Source: Nonlabens dokdonensis
GTDB lineage: Bacteria > Bacteroidota > Bacteroidia > Flavobacteriales > Flavobacteriaceae
Length of the DNA stretch: 64,000 nucleotides
Direction of reading: 5' to 3'
NCBI RefSeq assembly: GCF_002162835.1
Contig: NZ_MAAX01000128.1
Location: 1 to 64,000, forward strand
Position numbers and translations under genes: made by a program. The notes below the pieces were generated by a model. That model was given only the letters and a program-made list of their open reading frames with translations. It made no database searches and was not told where the DNA came from. This document shows positions 17,278 to 25,224 of this stretch, in pieces; position 1 is the first letter of the stretch; the number at the start of each line of letters is the position of its first letter.

Positions 17278-17293
17278 CGCTTTCGCGAAAGCG
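17278..17293. repeat. 16-bp palindrome copy 6 (intergenic)
   Basis: Exact CGCTTTCGCGAAAGCG, symmetric as TTCCGCTTTCGCGAAAGCGGAA, 55 bases upstream of the start of the 17349 gene. Confidence 0.95.
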
Positions 17294-17336
17294 GAATAAA
17301 TAATATGATCTAGGAACGAGAACAATTTTCTAGAAG

Positions 17337-17344
17337 TATCTTTG
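17337..17344 (+). promoter_or_regulatory. Predicted -7 box, near-leaderless
   Basis: TATCTTTG matches TAnnTTTG and ends only 4 bases before the ATG at 17349. Transcription starting about 5-8 bases downstream would begin at or within the start codon region, so the mRNA would be leaderless or nearly so. Confidence 0.6.
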
Positions 17345-17348
17345 CACT

Positions 17349-17705
17349 ATGACTAGAGACGAGCAATTAAAAGAAAGATGGATAAAAACTGTCGCCTTTT
17401 TTCAATCCAAATTTGCAGATGGAGATGAAATGGATCTGGATGCAATTTTATTTATCATAGGAGTTCAAGAACTAGGACAATTGCATCGTAAATTCAAGAA
17501 AGATGAGAAATTACAATTGATGCATATCGCAATTTGCCGTGTTTTAGAACCTTATGGCTATTATGAATTTTCTCATTTTGATGATGATAAATGGCCTCAT
17601 TTTACGGTAAAGGAAAAACTTCCATCACTTAAGGCTGGAGAACAATCATTATTGATGAAAGAAGCCATTGTAAATTATATGGTCACTAATGAGGTCATTG
17701 ATTAG
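17349..17705 (+). CDS. Conserved small hypothetical protein
   Basis: A 118-residue soluble, helical protein with no signal peptide. Recognisable parts are WIKTVAFFQSKFADGDEMDLDAILFIIGVQELG and a C-terminal HFTVKEKLPSLKAGEQSLLMKEAIVNY. I do not recognise a named domain, but length, codon use and the promoter immediately upstream argue for a real gene. Its last 4 bases overlap the convergent EamA transporter gene. Confidence 0.75.
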   Translation: MTRDEQLKERWIKTVAFFQSKFADGDEMDLDAILFIIGVQELGQLHRKFKKDEKLQLMHIAICRVLEPYGYYEFSHFDDDKWPHFTVKEKLPSLKAGEQSLLMKEAIVNYMVTNEVID

Positions 17706-18601
17706 GCCTTTTTCTTTTCCCTAGTAACAAGTACGACCGCAAAAATGATCACAGCAGTAGCGATTCCTTGCCATAAATTAAAAAATTCACCATCAAGAAC
17801 TCCCCAAGTTAATCCTATAACTGGCATTAAATAAGTAACCGATGTTGCAAATACAGGCGAGGTCATTTGAACTAATTTATTGAACATAATTTTTGCAGCA
17901 ACTGTACCAAAAACACATAAGATAATGATGTATAGGAAACTTTCTTGTACTCGACTATCAGTGAACTCAATAGATTGACCATCTGCACTAAAAAACACAA
18001 TAATTGCTAGAGGCACGATAAATATAAAATTACCAGTCGCTATAGCTAGAGGTTTAATATTTTGTAAATACTTCTTAATAATATTTACATTACTCGCATA
18101 ACAAACGCAAGCGATCAATATAAGTCCAGCAAATAAGTAATTTTGATCTGGATGGCTTTCCATTCCAGCAACTACTAAGCCTATAGCACCTGCTAGACCC
18201 ACGATTACACCTATAAATTGATTGCGTGAAAAGGAAATACCAAAAATAACAGCTCCCATTATCAAAGATATAAGTGGTACAGTAGAGTTAAGTATAGCAC
18301 TTATAGCACTGTCGATTTCAGTTTGTGCATAAGCAAATAGAAATGCTGGAAAAAAGGTACCTAACAAACCTGACACTGCTAACCAAGGCCAGTCTTTCTT
18401 ATCTGTAGCGGCAAAAGATTTCCAGCCTATGGCAATAAGTATCACACCAGAAATCATGGTACGAACAGCTCCTAATTGTAGTGGCTGTAGGACTAACTCG
18501 CCATTTTCTCCTCCTAAGGCTTTCTTTATCAAAATAAATGAAGAGCCCCATATAAGACTCAAAATAATAAGGTAAAGATATTTTAATCGCGAGTTATCCA
18601 T
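17702..18601 (-). CDS. EamA/DMT family transporter
   Basis: A 299-residue inner membrane protein with about ten hydrophobic helices arranged as two EamA repeats. The N-terminal YLYLIILSLIWGSSFILIKKAL is the classic start of the first repeat, and the second begins near NYLFAGLILIACVCYASNVNIIKKYL. Members export amino acids or other metabolites; the substrate is not predictable. The gene overlaps the convergent 17349 gene by 4 bases. A probable promoter lies just upstream (CACCTTTGCGG on the minus strand), with a non-consensus first base. Confidence 0.88.
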   Translation of the reverse strand: MDNSRLKYLYLIILSLIWGSSFILIKKALGGENGELVLQPLQLGAVRTMISGVILIAIGWKSFAATDKKDWPWLAVSGLLGTFFPAFLFAYAQTEIDSAISAILNSTVPLISLIMGAVIFGISFSRNQFIGVIVGLAGAIGLVVAGMESHPDQNYLFAGLILIACVCYASNVNIIKKYLQNIKPLAIATGNFIFIVPLAIIVFFSADGQSIEFTDSRVQESFLYIIILCVFGTVAAKIMFNKLVQMTSPVFATSVTYLMPVIGLTWGVLDGEFFNLWQGIATAVIIFAVVLVTREKKKA

Positions 18602-18659
18602 AATATTTCAAACCGCAAAGGTGCTACTTTTTAAAGTCTGATAGTTCATAAAAAAACAT

Positions 18660-18700
18660 AAAAAAAACCGACCTGAAGTTTATATCAGGTCGGTTTCTTT
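18660..18700 (-). terminator. Intrinsic terminator after the 18717 lipoprotein gene
   Basis: A perfect 12-bp stem AAACCGACCTGA / TCAGGTCGGTTT with an 8-base loop. On the minus strand it is followed by a run of T, the proper orientation for the lipoprotein gene. Confidence 0.85.
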
Positions 18701-18716
18701 ATGGTTGAAACTAAAA

Positions 18717-19259
18717 TTATATATCAGAAAAAGATCTTAGAGACCCATTGTAATTTCCTGTGATAAGTTCGCCTGTATTAGTGGTAAAGTTGAAGATCAA
18801 GTCATAACTATCTCCATTTTTATTAATGGTAACAGATCCTGTTCTTGCAGCATCCTCAAATGTACAAGTACCATTTTGATTGCAACCTATTCCTACATCT
18901 GCAATAGTAAATGTAAAGTCTGATCTGGAAGAAGCGTCAAAATTATAGGTACCACTTTTAAGTCCTGATTGCTGATCAGTCCATAATTCAAAATATACCA
19001 CTTCACCTGTTCCATCAAAATCTCCAAATTGATCTAATGTCAAACTAGGTGAGCCTAAGGTAATATCAAAATTAAAAGAGTTACCTGACCCACCATAATT
19101 GATAAGGGAACCTTTATCTAAGGCATACTCATTACCGTCATAACTTAACGATCCAGTGCCGTTGCCAGAGCCCATAGTGTCATTATCATCATCACTATCA
19201 CAAGAAATAGAGGCCACAATTACAAATGCTAATACTAAAATTGATTTAAAAGTTTTCAT
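18717..19259 (-). CDS. Hypothetical lipoprotein
   Basis: A 180-residue lipoprotein: MKTFKSILVLAFVIVASISCDSDDDNDTM has the lipobox Cys at 20 followed by an acidic stretch (SDDDND), like the surface-export signal of Bacteroidetes lipoproteins (known as LES; inference here). The mature part is a small beta-sandwich (FNFDITLGSPSLTLDQF; TGSVTINKNGDSYDLIFNFTTNTGELITGNYNG), typical of short flavobacterial surface lipoproteins. No function can be assigned. It is followed by its own strong terminator. Confidence 0.8.
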   Translation of the reverse strand: MKTFKSILVLAFVIVASISCDSDDDNDTMGSGNGTGSLSYDGNEYALDKGSLINYGGSGNSFNFDITLGSPSLTLDQFGDFDGTGEVVYFELWTDQQSGLKSGTYNFDASSRSDFTFTIADVGIGCNQNGTCTFEDAARTGSVTINKNGDSYDLIFNFTTNTGELITGNYNGSLRSFSDI

Positions 19260-19334
19260 ACTGTCTACAGTTTAATTAGTTATGCCAATGATAACCAGAA
19301 TAGAAACGGTAGAAAATACTCAATAAGGAGTATA

Positions 19335-19904
19335 TTAATTCTTCCAGGAAAGAGTTTCCATCATTTTAACCATATCACTTTTTATGTAATCCACTGCAGG
19401 CAAGATAGAATCATAATTAGGCTGCGCATTGAAGTATAACGCAGCTGTTAAAAAGTGTTTAGTACTATCAGTTACATAGAATTGTGCGTTTGAAGCTGCA
19501 TCACCTTCTATCTCGTACATCATCCCGTAGGAGTTTTTAAGTTTGTTGACAAAAGGATAATCTGCGATAACGTCTGCTTTTTGATTATGCTCATAAGACA
19601 ACTTTTGACCATCTATAAGCAACTGCCTTAAATTATTTTTTACTGGTCTATAATTAAGATAGATGGTGGCGTCCATTCCTGGATACTCTATTTTCATAGA
19701 GCAATCACGCTTTGCAAGAACCCTAGCATATTCATTAAGCTCAAATGAAAAGGGACAGTTTTGATTTTCTGTAAATACATAATTACCCTTAGGAAAATCT
19801 AAAGCAAGCTGTCCATTAGGTTTAGGTAAAACCTCATTATCATTACAACTAGAAAATAAGATAATTAGAAATAATGCTAGTATAAATCTTAAGCTATAGT
19901 ACAT
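19335..19904 (-). CDS. gldD: Gliding motility lipoprotein GldD
   Basis: A 189-residue lipoprotein (MYYSLRFILALFLIILFSSCNDNE) required for gliding in Flavobacterium. Recognisable family parts are LPKPNGQLALDFPKGNY, then CPFSFELNEYARVL, IYLNYRPVKNNLRQLL and the C-terminal AALYFNAQPNYDSILPAVDYIKSD. It begins inside the last 16 bases of gldE, the conserved arrangement in this phylum, and is last in the mutY-ssb-gldE-gldD run. GldD is an essential motility accessory of unclear biochemical role. Confidence 0.92.
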   Translation of the reverse strand: MYYSLRFILALFLIILFSSCNDNEVLPKPNGQLALDFPKGNYVFTENQNCPFSFELNEYARVLAKRDCSMKIEYPGMDATIYLNYRPVKNNLRQLLIDGQKLSYEHNQKADVIADYPFVNKLKNSYGMMYEIEGDAASNAQFYVTDSTKHFLTAALYFNAQPNYDSILPAVDYIKSDMVKMMETLSWKN

Positions 19905-21217
19905 TTAATTTGTTTAATTCTTTTTTTATCCATGACCTCAACTAAGAAGGTGATGTTGTGAAAAACAATAGAATCTAACTTACGTGGAAAATATCCTGTT
20001 TGCTCTAAAATGAATCCAGCTAGTGTTTCAGACTCGCCTTTTGCCGTTTCAAAAATTAAGATGTTATCTTCTTCAAGATCAAGAACTCTATAGAAATCTT
20101 TTAATTGTGTTTTGCCATCAAATATATAGTTTTTATCATCTAGCTTAGAATACACAATGTCTTCTTCATCAAATTCGTCACTTATATCTCCTACTATCTC
20201 CTCGATTATATCTTCAAGAGATATTAGCCCACTAGTACCACCATATTCATCCACTACTATAGCAATGTGTTTTTTCTTCTCTTGAAATTCTTGTAGAAGG
20301 TCATCTAGTTTCTTGTTTTCTGGAACAAAATAGGCTTCTCTCAACAACTTTGTCCATTCATAGTTTTTCCTATCTATATAAGGAAGCAAATCCTTTACAT
20401 AAAGTACTCCAGTAATTTGATCGATACTTTCTTTATAACAAGGAATACGAGAGTATCCATTTTCTATGACTTGAGGAATAATTTCTGTAAAAGGCAAGCT
20501 TTCATCGAGAGCAAAAACATCCATACGGTTGCGCATTACGTTTTTAGTATGCGTATTACCAAAACTTACAATTCCCTGTAACAGCTGTTGCTCCTCATCA
20601 GTAGTATCATTATCATCAGTAAGTTCCAAAGCTTGAGATAATTGTGATATTGTAATGTTAGATTTTTTACTACCCAAACGTTCTTGAATTTGTAGTGTAA
20701 CATAACGCATAGGTAAACTAAGAAAGCTAAATACTTTATCTAAAATATTAAGCGGTACAGCCATAAAACTGGCAAAACCTTTAGGATTACGGTTTGCATA
20801 AACCTTAGGGAAAATCTCGCCAAAGAGCAATATTAAAAAGGTAACAACTACAACCTCTAAAATAAAACGTACATTAATTTGAAAATCAAACAATTTGAAA
20901 GACGCAATGTTTTCAAACCAGGTATCACTCAAAATACTGAATATCAAAACTGATGTTATATTAATAGCATTATTTGCTATTAATATAGTTGCTAGTAATT
21001 TTTTAGGTTTCTGTAAAAGATTGCGTACTATTTGCCTTCTGGAAAAATCCTCATTTTCATCTTCCAGCTCTGTATTAGAGAGGCCAAAGAACGCGACCTC
21101 TGCACCGCTTATTAAAGCACTGGCAATGAGAAGTAGTATGAATATACAGATATATAGTAATTGATCTCCACTAGAAATCGTTGATATGATAGAAAGTTGT
21201 GATGGGTCAGGATCCAC
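19889..21217 (-). CDS. gldE: Gliding motility-associated protein GldE (CNNM/CBS transporter-like)
   Basis: A 442-residue membrane protein. N-terminal hydrophobic helices of the DUF21/CNNM type occupy about 20-190 (LLYICIFILLLIASALISGAEVAFFGLS). Two CBS domains lie at about 210-330 (MRNRMDVFALDESLPFTEIIPQVIENGYSRIPCYKES; HIAIVVDEYGGTSGLISLEDIIEEIVG), and a C-terminal CorC/HlyC domain at about 350-435. GldE overlaps in function with GldD in Flavobacterium. The family includes Mg2+/Co2+ efflux proteins. It lies 20 bases after ssb on the same strand. Confidence 0.92.
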   Translation of the reverse strand: MDPDPSQLSIISTISSGDQLLYICIFILLLIASALISGAEVAFFGLSNTELEDENEDFSRRQIVRNLLQKPKKLLATILIANNAINITSVLIFSILSDTWFENIASFKLFDFQINVRFILEVVVVTFLILLFGEIFPKVYANRNPKGFASFMAVPLNILDKVFSFLSLPMRYVTLQIQERLGSKKSNITISQLSQALELTDDNDTTDEEQQLLQGIVSFGNTHTKNVMRNRMDVFALDESLPFTEIIPQVIENGYSRIPCYKESIDQITGVLYVKDLLPYIDRKNYEWTKLLREAYFVPENKKLDDLLQEFQEKKKHIAIVVDEYGGTSGLISLEDIIEEIVGDISDEFDEEDIVYSKLDDKNYIFDGKTQLKDFYRVLDLEEDNILIFETAKGESETLAGFILEQTGYFPRKLDSIVFHNITFLVEVMDKKRIKQIKCTIA

Positions 21218-21236
21218 TTAAAGAATGCTTAGTTTT

Positions 21237-21734
21237 TTAAAATGGTAAGTCATCATCCTCATTCACAGCTGTATTACTAGTAGCTGGCTGGCTATAAGTA
21301 TTACCTGATGCAGGATGTTGTGGTGAATTAGATGACGTGTTTTGAGAAGCGCCATCATTAGGTTGCCCCATAGGCTTACTAGTTGTAGAAGCTTGATTTT
21401 TAGGAGTCAGAAATGTAAACTCAGCCACCTGAATTTCAGTAGTATATCTTTGCTGACCATCTTCTCCAGTCCACTGACGGTTTTTGATGCGTCCTTCTAT
21501 ATATATTTTATCACCTTTTTTAAGGTATTTCTCACATACCTCTGCAGCTTTGTTTCTTACTACACAATTATGCCACTCAGTATTAGAAACACGTTCTCCG
21601 GTATTGCGGTTTACGTACTCTTCATTTGTAGCAAGGGGAAACCTTCCTATACAATTGCCTCCTTCAAAGTACTTCATTTTTACTTCATCTCCTGTGTGTC
21701 CTATAAGTATCACTTTGTTTACCGTACCTGCCAT
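21237..21734 (-). CDS. ssb: Single-stranded DNA-binding protein
   Basis: A 165-residue SSB. The OB fold spans about 1-110 (NKVILIGHTGDEVKMKYFEGGNCIGRFPLATNE; WHNCVVRNKAAEVCEKYLKKGDKIYIEGRI). The flexible Gln/Ser/Asn-rich linker (NQASTTSKPMGQPNDGASQN...) ends in the acidic interaction tip DDDLPF, which recruits replication and repair proteins. Located in the same strand run with mutY and gldE. A -7 promoter box lies about 50 bases upstream. Confidence 0.97.
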   Translation of the reverse strand: MAGTVNKVILIGHTGDEVKMKYFEGGNCIGRFPLATNEEYVNRNTGERVSNTEWHNCVVRNKAAEVCEKYLKKGDKIYIEGRIKNRQWTGEDGQQRYTTEIQVAEFTFLTPKNQASTTSKPMGQPNDGASQNTSSNSPQHPASGNTYSQPATSNTAVNEDDDLPF

Positions 21735-21783
21735 AATTAGTTTGTATTGAATTTATTGTCTTGTATCGTTTTAAAAAAGTCGT

Positions 21784-21791
21784 CAAAGATA
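21784..21791 (-). promoter_or_regulatory. Predicted -7 box of the ssb-gldE-gldD transcript
   Basis: On the minus strand TATCTTTG fits TAnnTTTG in the 108-base gap between mutY and ssb, giving ssb its own promoter. The -33 element is unclear. Confidence 0.6.
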
Positions 21792-21842
21792 TGAAAAAGC
21801 ACGTGTCACATGCTTCAATACTTCTAAATTACAAAATTGTTT

Positions 21843-22886
21843 TTACTTCTTTTGCCAAAATTCCTTTATAAAACGTTCCATTAAAACATGGACAGGTTTA
21901 GTTTTTACCTCTATAATGTCTATGCTATGACTTAGCTCTTCATCGACTTCAATAATCCAGAAATAAGCATGAACCTTTCTATGAGATAATTTATGTACGA
22001 TAGGCTGTTGATTATAAACGCTTTCGCGAAAGCGAGATCCACCTACTAACTCTCTAAACAATTTATTTGTAGTAATTTCCTGAGGCAGTAACGCTCCACT
22101 AGATTCTATATAAGGAAATTCAAATAGACCAGCCCAGATACTACTCGTATCGCGCTGCGATAGCACCGTTTTACCAGAAGGCGTCTGAATAACGAGATAA
22201 TGATGAAATAAATTTTTAACCTTAGTTTTTTTAATCTTTACCGGTAACTCTGTTATCCTATTTTCCTGGTAAGCCACGCAGTTATTTATAAAGGGACAGA
22301 TATTACAATTGGGATTCTTAGGAACACACTGCAGCGCACCGAATTCCATGATCGCTTGATTATAAGTTGCAGGATCATTTTTATCTAACAACTTGCCAGC
22401 AAGTGACTTGAACTCTTTCACTCCAGCAGGTATATTTATAGGTGTAGCCACGCCATAAATACGTGATAAAACGCGATACACATTTCCATCCACAACTGCA
22501 ACAGCTTCACCGTAGGCAAAACTTGCTATTGCAGCGGCTGTATACTCGCCTACACCTTTTAAACGAAGTAAATCTTTATAATTATCTGGGAATTTTGAGT
22601 TGTTATCGATAATCTGCACAGCGGCAGTTTGTAAATTTCTTGCTCTGGAATAATAACCTAAACCTTGCCATAATTTGAGCACCTGATCTTGAGGTGCGTG
22701 AGCGAGATCTTCTACCGTAGGATACTTTTTAACAAAACTTTTATAGTAAGGTAACCCTTGATTAACGCGTGTTTGCTGTAAAATCACTTCACTTAGCCAG
22801 ATGTAATAAGGATTCTTAGTATCCCGCCACGGCAGTGATCTTTTGTTAACTATATACCAATCAATGAGTTGCTGTGAAAAGTTCAT
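21843..22886 (-). CDS. mutY: Adenine DNA glycosylase MutY
   Basis: A 347-residue A/G-specific glycosylase of base excision repair, acting on A opposite 8-oxoG. Seen: catalytic Glu region WLSEVILQQTRV, helix-hairpin-helix LKGVGEYTAAAIASFAYG with the catalytic Asp in AVVDGNVYRVLSR, and the 4Fe-4S loop CVPKNPNCNICPFINNC (C-x6-C-x2-C-x5-C). The C-terminal NUDIX-like 8-oxoG recognition domain starts near 225. Codons 285-289 (RFRES) inside that domain come from a palindrome copy. First gene of the mutY-ssb-gldE-gldD order. Confidence 0.96.
   Translation of the reverse strand: MNFSQQLIDWYIVNKRSLPWRDTKNPYYIWLSEVILQQTRVNQGLPYYKSFVKKYPTVEDLAHAPQDQVLKLWQGLGYYSRARNLQTAAVQIIDNNSKFPDNYKDLLRLKGVGEYTAAAIASFAYGEAVAVVDGNVYRVLSRIYGVATPINIPAGVKEFKSLAGKLLDKNDPATYNQAIMEFGALQCVPKNPNCNICPFINNCVAYQENRITELPVKIKKTKVKNLFHHYLVIQTPSGKTVLSQRDTSSIWAGLFEFPYIESSGALLPQEITTNKLFRELVGGSRFRESVYNQQPIVHKLSHRKVHAYFWIIEVDEELSHSIDIIEVKTKPVHVLMERFIKEFWQKK
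22019..22034. repeat. 16-bp palindrome copy 7 (inside mutY)
   Basis: Exact CGCTTTCGCGAAAGCG, followed by AGATCC on the right; read RFRES on the minus strand, in the NUDIX-like domain. Confidence 0.95.
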
Positions 22887-22967
22887 AAAATGCGTTAAAA
22901 TGCTAGTCGCAATATATATCTTCTTAAATTTTAATCAATTAGAGATTTCATATTTAGTTTTTTAAGG

Positions 22968-22975
22968 TATATTTG
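22968..22975 (+). promoter_or_regulatory. Predicted -7 box of the HU gene
   Basis: TATATTTG matches TAnnTTTG and lies 34 bases upstream of the HU ATG. It is the only such match in the short divergent spacer. Confidence 0.6.
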
Positions 22976-23009
22976 CGCCCTATTTAATAACCCTAATTAA
23001 ATTTAAAAA

Positions 23010-23300
23010 ATGACTAAAGCAGATATCGTATCTAAAATTTCAGACAAACTTGGAATGGAGAAGAATGATGTACAAGCAACTGTTGAGTCTTTCATGAATG
23101 AAGTGAAGGATTCTTTAGAAACTGGAGAGAATGTTTACCTGAGAGGTTTTGGAAGCTTCATAGTTAAAACTAGAGCTGAGAAAACTGGACGCAACATCTC
23201 TAAGAATACAACAATTAAAATCCCTGCTCACAATATTCCAGCATTCAAACCTGCAAAAGTGTTTGTAGATGGAGTAAAAACAAACGTAAAAGTTAAGTAA
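23010..23300 (+). CDS. HU family DNA-binding protein
   Basis: A 96-residue nucleoid protein with the HU/IHF fold: MTKADIVSKISDKLGMEKNDVQATVESFMNEVKDSL forms the helical dimer core, then ENVYLRGFGSFIVKTRAEKTGRNISKNTTIKIPAHNIPAFKPAK forms the DNA-binding arms (GFGSF and IPAHNIPAFKP are diagnostic). The 30-residue basic protein follows by 13 bases, and the pair ends at the terminator at 23398, so they are likely one short transcript. Confidence 0.96.
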   Translation: MTKADIVSKISDKLGMEKNDVQATVESFMNEVKDSLETGENVYLRGFGSFIVKTRAEKTGRNISKNTTIKIPAHNIPAFKPAKVFVDGVKTNVKVK

Positions 23301-23313
23301 AAATATAAGAGAT

Positions 23314-23406
23314 ATGCCAAGCGGTAAAAAAAGAAAAAGACATAAGGTAGCAACGCACAAACGTAAAAAACGTCGTCGTGCTAATCGTCACAAGAAGAAA
23401 AAGTAG
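23314..23406 (+). CDS. 30-residue highly basic protein, probable ribosome-associated (missing from the ORF track)
   Basis: An ORF of 30 codons starting MPSGKKRKRHKVATHKRKKR and ending in KKKK. Eighteen of 30 residues are Lys or Arg and three are His. I recall essentially this sequence recurring next to the HU and RNase G genes in flavobacteria, which argues for a real gene. The charge suggests an rRNA-binding ribosomal protein; the Bacteroidetes-specific protein bL38 described from the Flavobacterium johnsoniae ribosome is one candidate, but I cannot confirm identity. The TAG stop sits inside the stem of the terminator hairpin that follows. Confidence 0.8.
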   Translation: MPSGKKRKRHKVATHKRKKRRRANRHKKKK

Positions 23407-23424
23407 TCTAGGACTACTTTTTCT
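23398..23424 (+). terminator. Intrinsic terminator overlapping the stop codon of the 30-residue gene
   Basis: A 7-bp stem AGTAGTC / GACTACT with a 3-base loop, A-rich before and TTTTT after. The stop TAG at 23404-23406 is part of the left arm. Confidence 0.9.
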
Positions 23425-23565
23425 ATTTTTAAGTTCATTGACATAGGGTTGCATATGACAGCTCGTTCATAGTATAAACTAACCTAGTTTATACACTATT
23501 ATTATAAACATACTTTGCTGTTTCTAATCGTTAGAAACTGTGAAGTTTTAAACATTACAGGAATT

Positions 23566-25107
23566 ATGGATAAAGAAATTATTATCCGTTCCAGTGCTAC
23601 AAAAATCGATTATGCCCTTACTAAAAACGGTAGGCTGGTCGAATTACACAAAGATGAAGAAGAAAGTAAGTTTGCTGTAAGCGATATATTCATTGCAAAA
23701 ACACGCAAGGTACTCTCTGGTCTTAACGCTACATTTGTTGATGTAGGCTATGAAAAAGATGGTTTTTTACACTATCACGACCTAGGAGTTAAATACCTTA
23801 CTCAACTTAAATTCACTAAACAAATTTTAAGCGGCAGACGTAAAAATTACGCGCTTAAAGATATCAAGTTGGAAAAAGATCTAGAAAAACATGGTGCGAT
23901 CGAGAAAATGATCACTCCAGGACAACCAGTTCTTGTTCAAGTTGTTAAAGAACCTATCTCTACTAAAGGACCTCGCCTAAGTGCAGAGCTTTCTTTACCA
24001 GGTAGATATGTCGTTCTTGTTCCTTTTTCTGATCGCATTTCTATATCCCAAAAAATAGAAGATCGTGAAGAAAAAAGCCGTCTTAAAAGACTTGTAAAAA
24101 GCATTAAACCTGAAGGATTTGGCGTTATTGTACGCACAGTCGCAAAAGGTAAATTAGTAGCAGATCTGGACCAAGATTTACAAAATCTTGTTACAAAATG
24201 GGAAAACATGTGCAGTAAAATGTATAAAGCTCCTTTCCCAACTAAAGTTATGACTGAAGTAAGTCGTACTAATTCCCTTATGAGAGATGTTTTTAACGAT
24301 ACGTACACCTCTATCATAGTAGATGATCAAGAAGTATATGAAGAAATTAAAGACTATTTAAAAACTATTGCCCCACATAAAGAATCTATTGTAAAATACC
24401 ACAACCCAAAAACATCCATTTTTGAGAAATACGGTATAGAACGACAGATTAAAACGTCATTTGGCCGTACTGTATCCATGAGTAAAGGTGCTTACCTTGT
24501 CATAGAACACACTGAAGCCATGCATGTTATAGATGTGAACTCTGGTAATAGATCTAATAAAGCAGATAGTCAGGAAGACACCGCACTAGAAACAAACATG
24601 ATCTCAGCAACAGAAATTGCACGCCAGTTAAGGCTTAGAGACATGGGCGGAATCATAGTGGTAGATTTTATCGATATGCGCAAAGCAGAGAATCGCAAGA
24701 AACTCTATGAACACATGCGTGATGAAATGGCTGACGACCGAGCAAAACACAAAATCTTGCCGCCTAGTAAATTTGGTTTAATCCAGATTACAAGACAGCG
24801 TGTAAGACAAGAAGTTAATATCAAAACTCGTGAGGAAAACCCTGATGGCAATGGAAATGAGATACAAGCTCCTATCCTAGTCATACAGGAAATCAAAGAA
24901 AATCTAGAAAGACACCTCAAGGCTGGCCATAAAAAGGTAACGCTACATGCGCATCCTTTCATTGCCGCCTTTATTACAAAAGGTTATCCTTCTATACGAT
25001 CTAAGTGGTTTATGAAACACAAAAAATGGATCAAGGTAATGCCTCGAGACGCCTACACTTATCTAGAATATCATTTCAAAGATAAAGACGGTAACGAGCT
25101 TACTTAA
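23566..25107 (+). CDS. Rne/Rng family ribonuclease (RNase G-like)
   Basis: The ATG at 23566 (MDKEIIIRSS) is chosen; the track start is an upstream TTG within a poorly conserved stretch. The 513-residue product has an S1 domain (about 35-120, LNATFVDVGYEKDGFLHYHDLG), the 5' sensor/RNase H-like region and the catalytic site with HVIDVNSG and GGIIVVDFIDM, whose Asp residues bind Mg2+. It lacks the long E. coli RNase E scaffold tail, so it is RNase G sized. Function: endonucleolytic mRNA decay and rRNA maturation. Followed by a strong terminator. Confidence 0.94.
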   Translation: MDKEIIIRSSATKIDYALTKNGRLVELHKDEEESKFAVSDIFIAKTRKVLSGLNATFVDVGYEKDGFLHYHDLGVKYLTQLKFTKQILSGRRKNYALKDIKLEKDLEKHGAIEKMITPGQPVLVQVVKEPISTKGPRLSAELSLPGRYVVLVPFSDRISISQKIEDREEKSRLKRLVKSIKPEGFGVIVRTVAKGKLVADLDQDLQNLVTKWENMCSKMYKAPFPTKVMTEVSRTNSLMRDVFNDTYTSIIVDDQEVYEEIKDYLKTIAPHKESIVKYHNPKTSIFEKYGIERQIKTSFGRTVSMSKGAYLVIEHTEAMHVIDVNSGNRSNKADSQEDTALETNMISATEIARQLRLRDMGGIIVVDFIDMRKAENRKKLYEHMRDEMADDRAKHKILPPSKFGLIQITRQRVRQEVNIKTREENPDGNGNEIQAPILVIQEIKENLERHLKAGHKKVTLHAHPFIAAFITKGYPSIRSKWFMKHKKWIKVMPRDAYTYLEYHFKDKDGNELT

Positions 25108-25113
25108 AAACTT

Positions 25114-25150
25114 AAAACGCCTACAAACATAAATTTGTAGGCGTTTTTTT
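25114..25150 (+). terminator. Intrinsic terminator after the RNase G-like gene
   Basis: A perfect 14-bp stem AAAACGCCTACAAA / TTTGTAGGCGTTTT with a 6-base loop and T-tract. The palindrome copy at 25170 lies 20 bases beyond and is separate. Confidence 0.9.
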
Positions 25151-25169
25151 ATGGGTTGTATTTAGGTTT

Positions 25170-25185
25170 CGCTTTCGCGAAAGCG
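25170..25185. repeat. 16-bp palindrome copy 8 (intergenic)
   Basis: Exact CGCTTTCGCGAAAGCG between the convergent RNase and lipoprotein genes, preceded by TTT. Confidence 0.95.
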
Positions 25186-25224
25186 CAAGGTAGAAAGCTA
25201 CTTTTAATATTACTTACAATTGAG

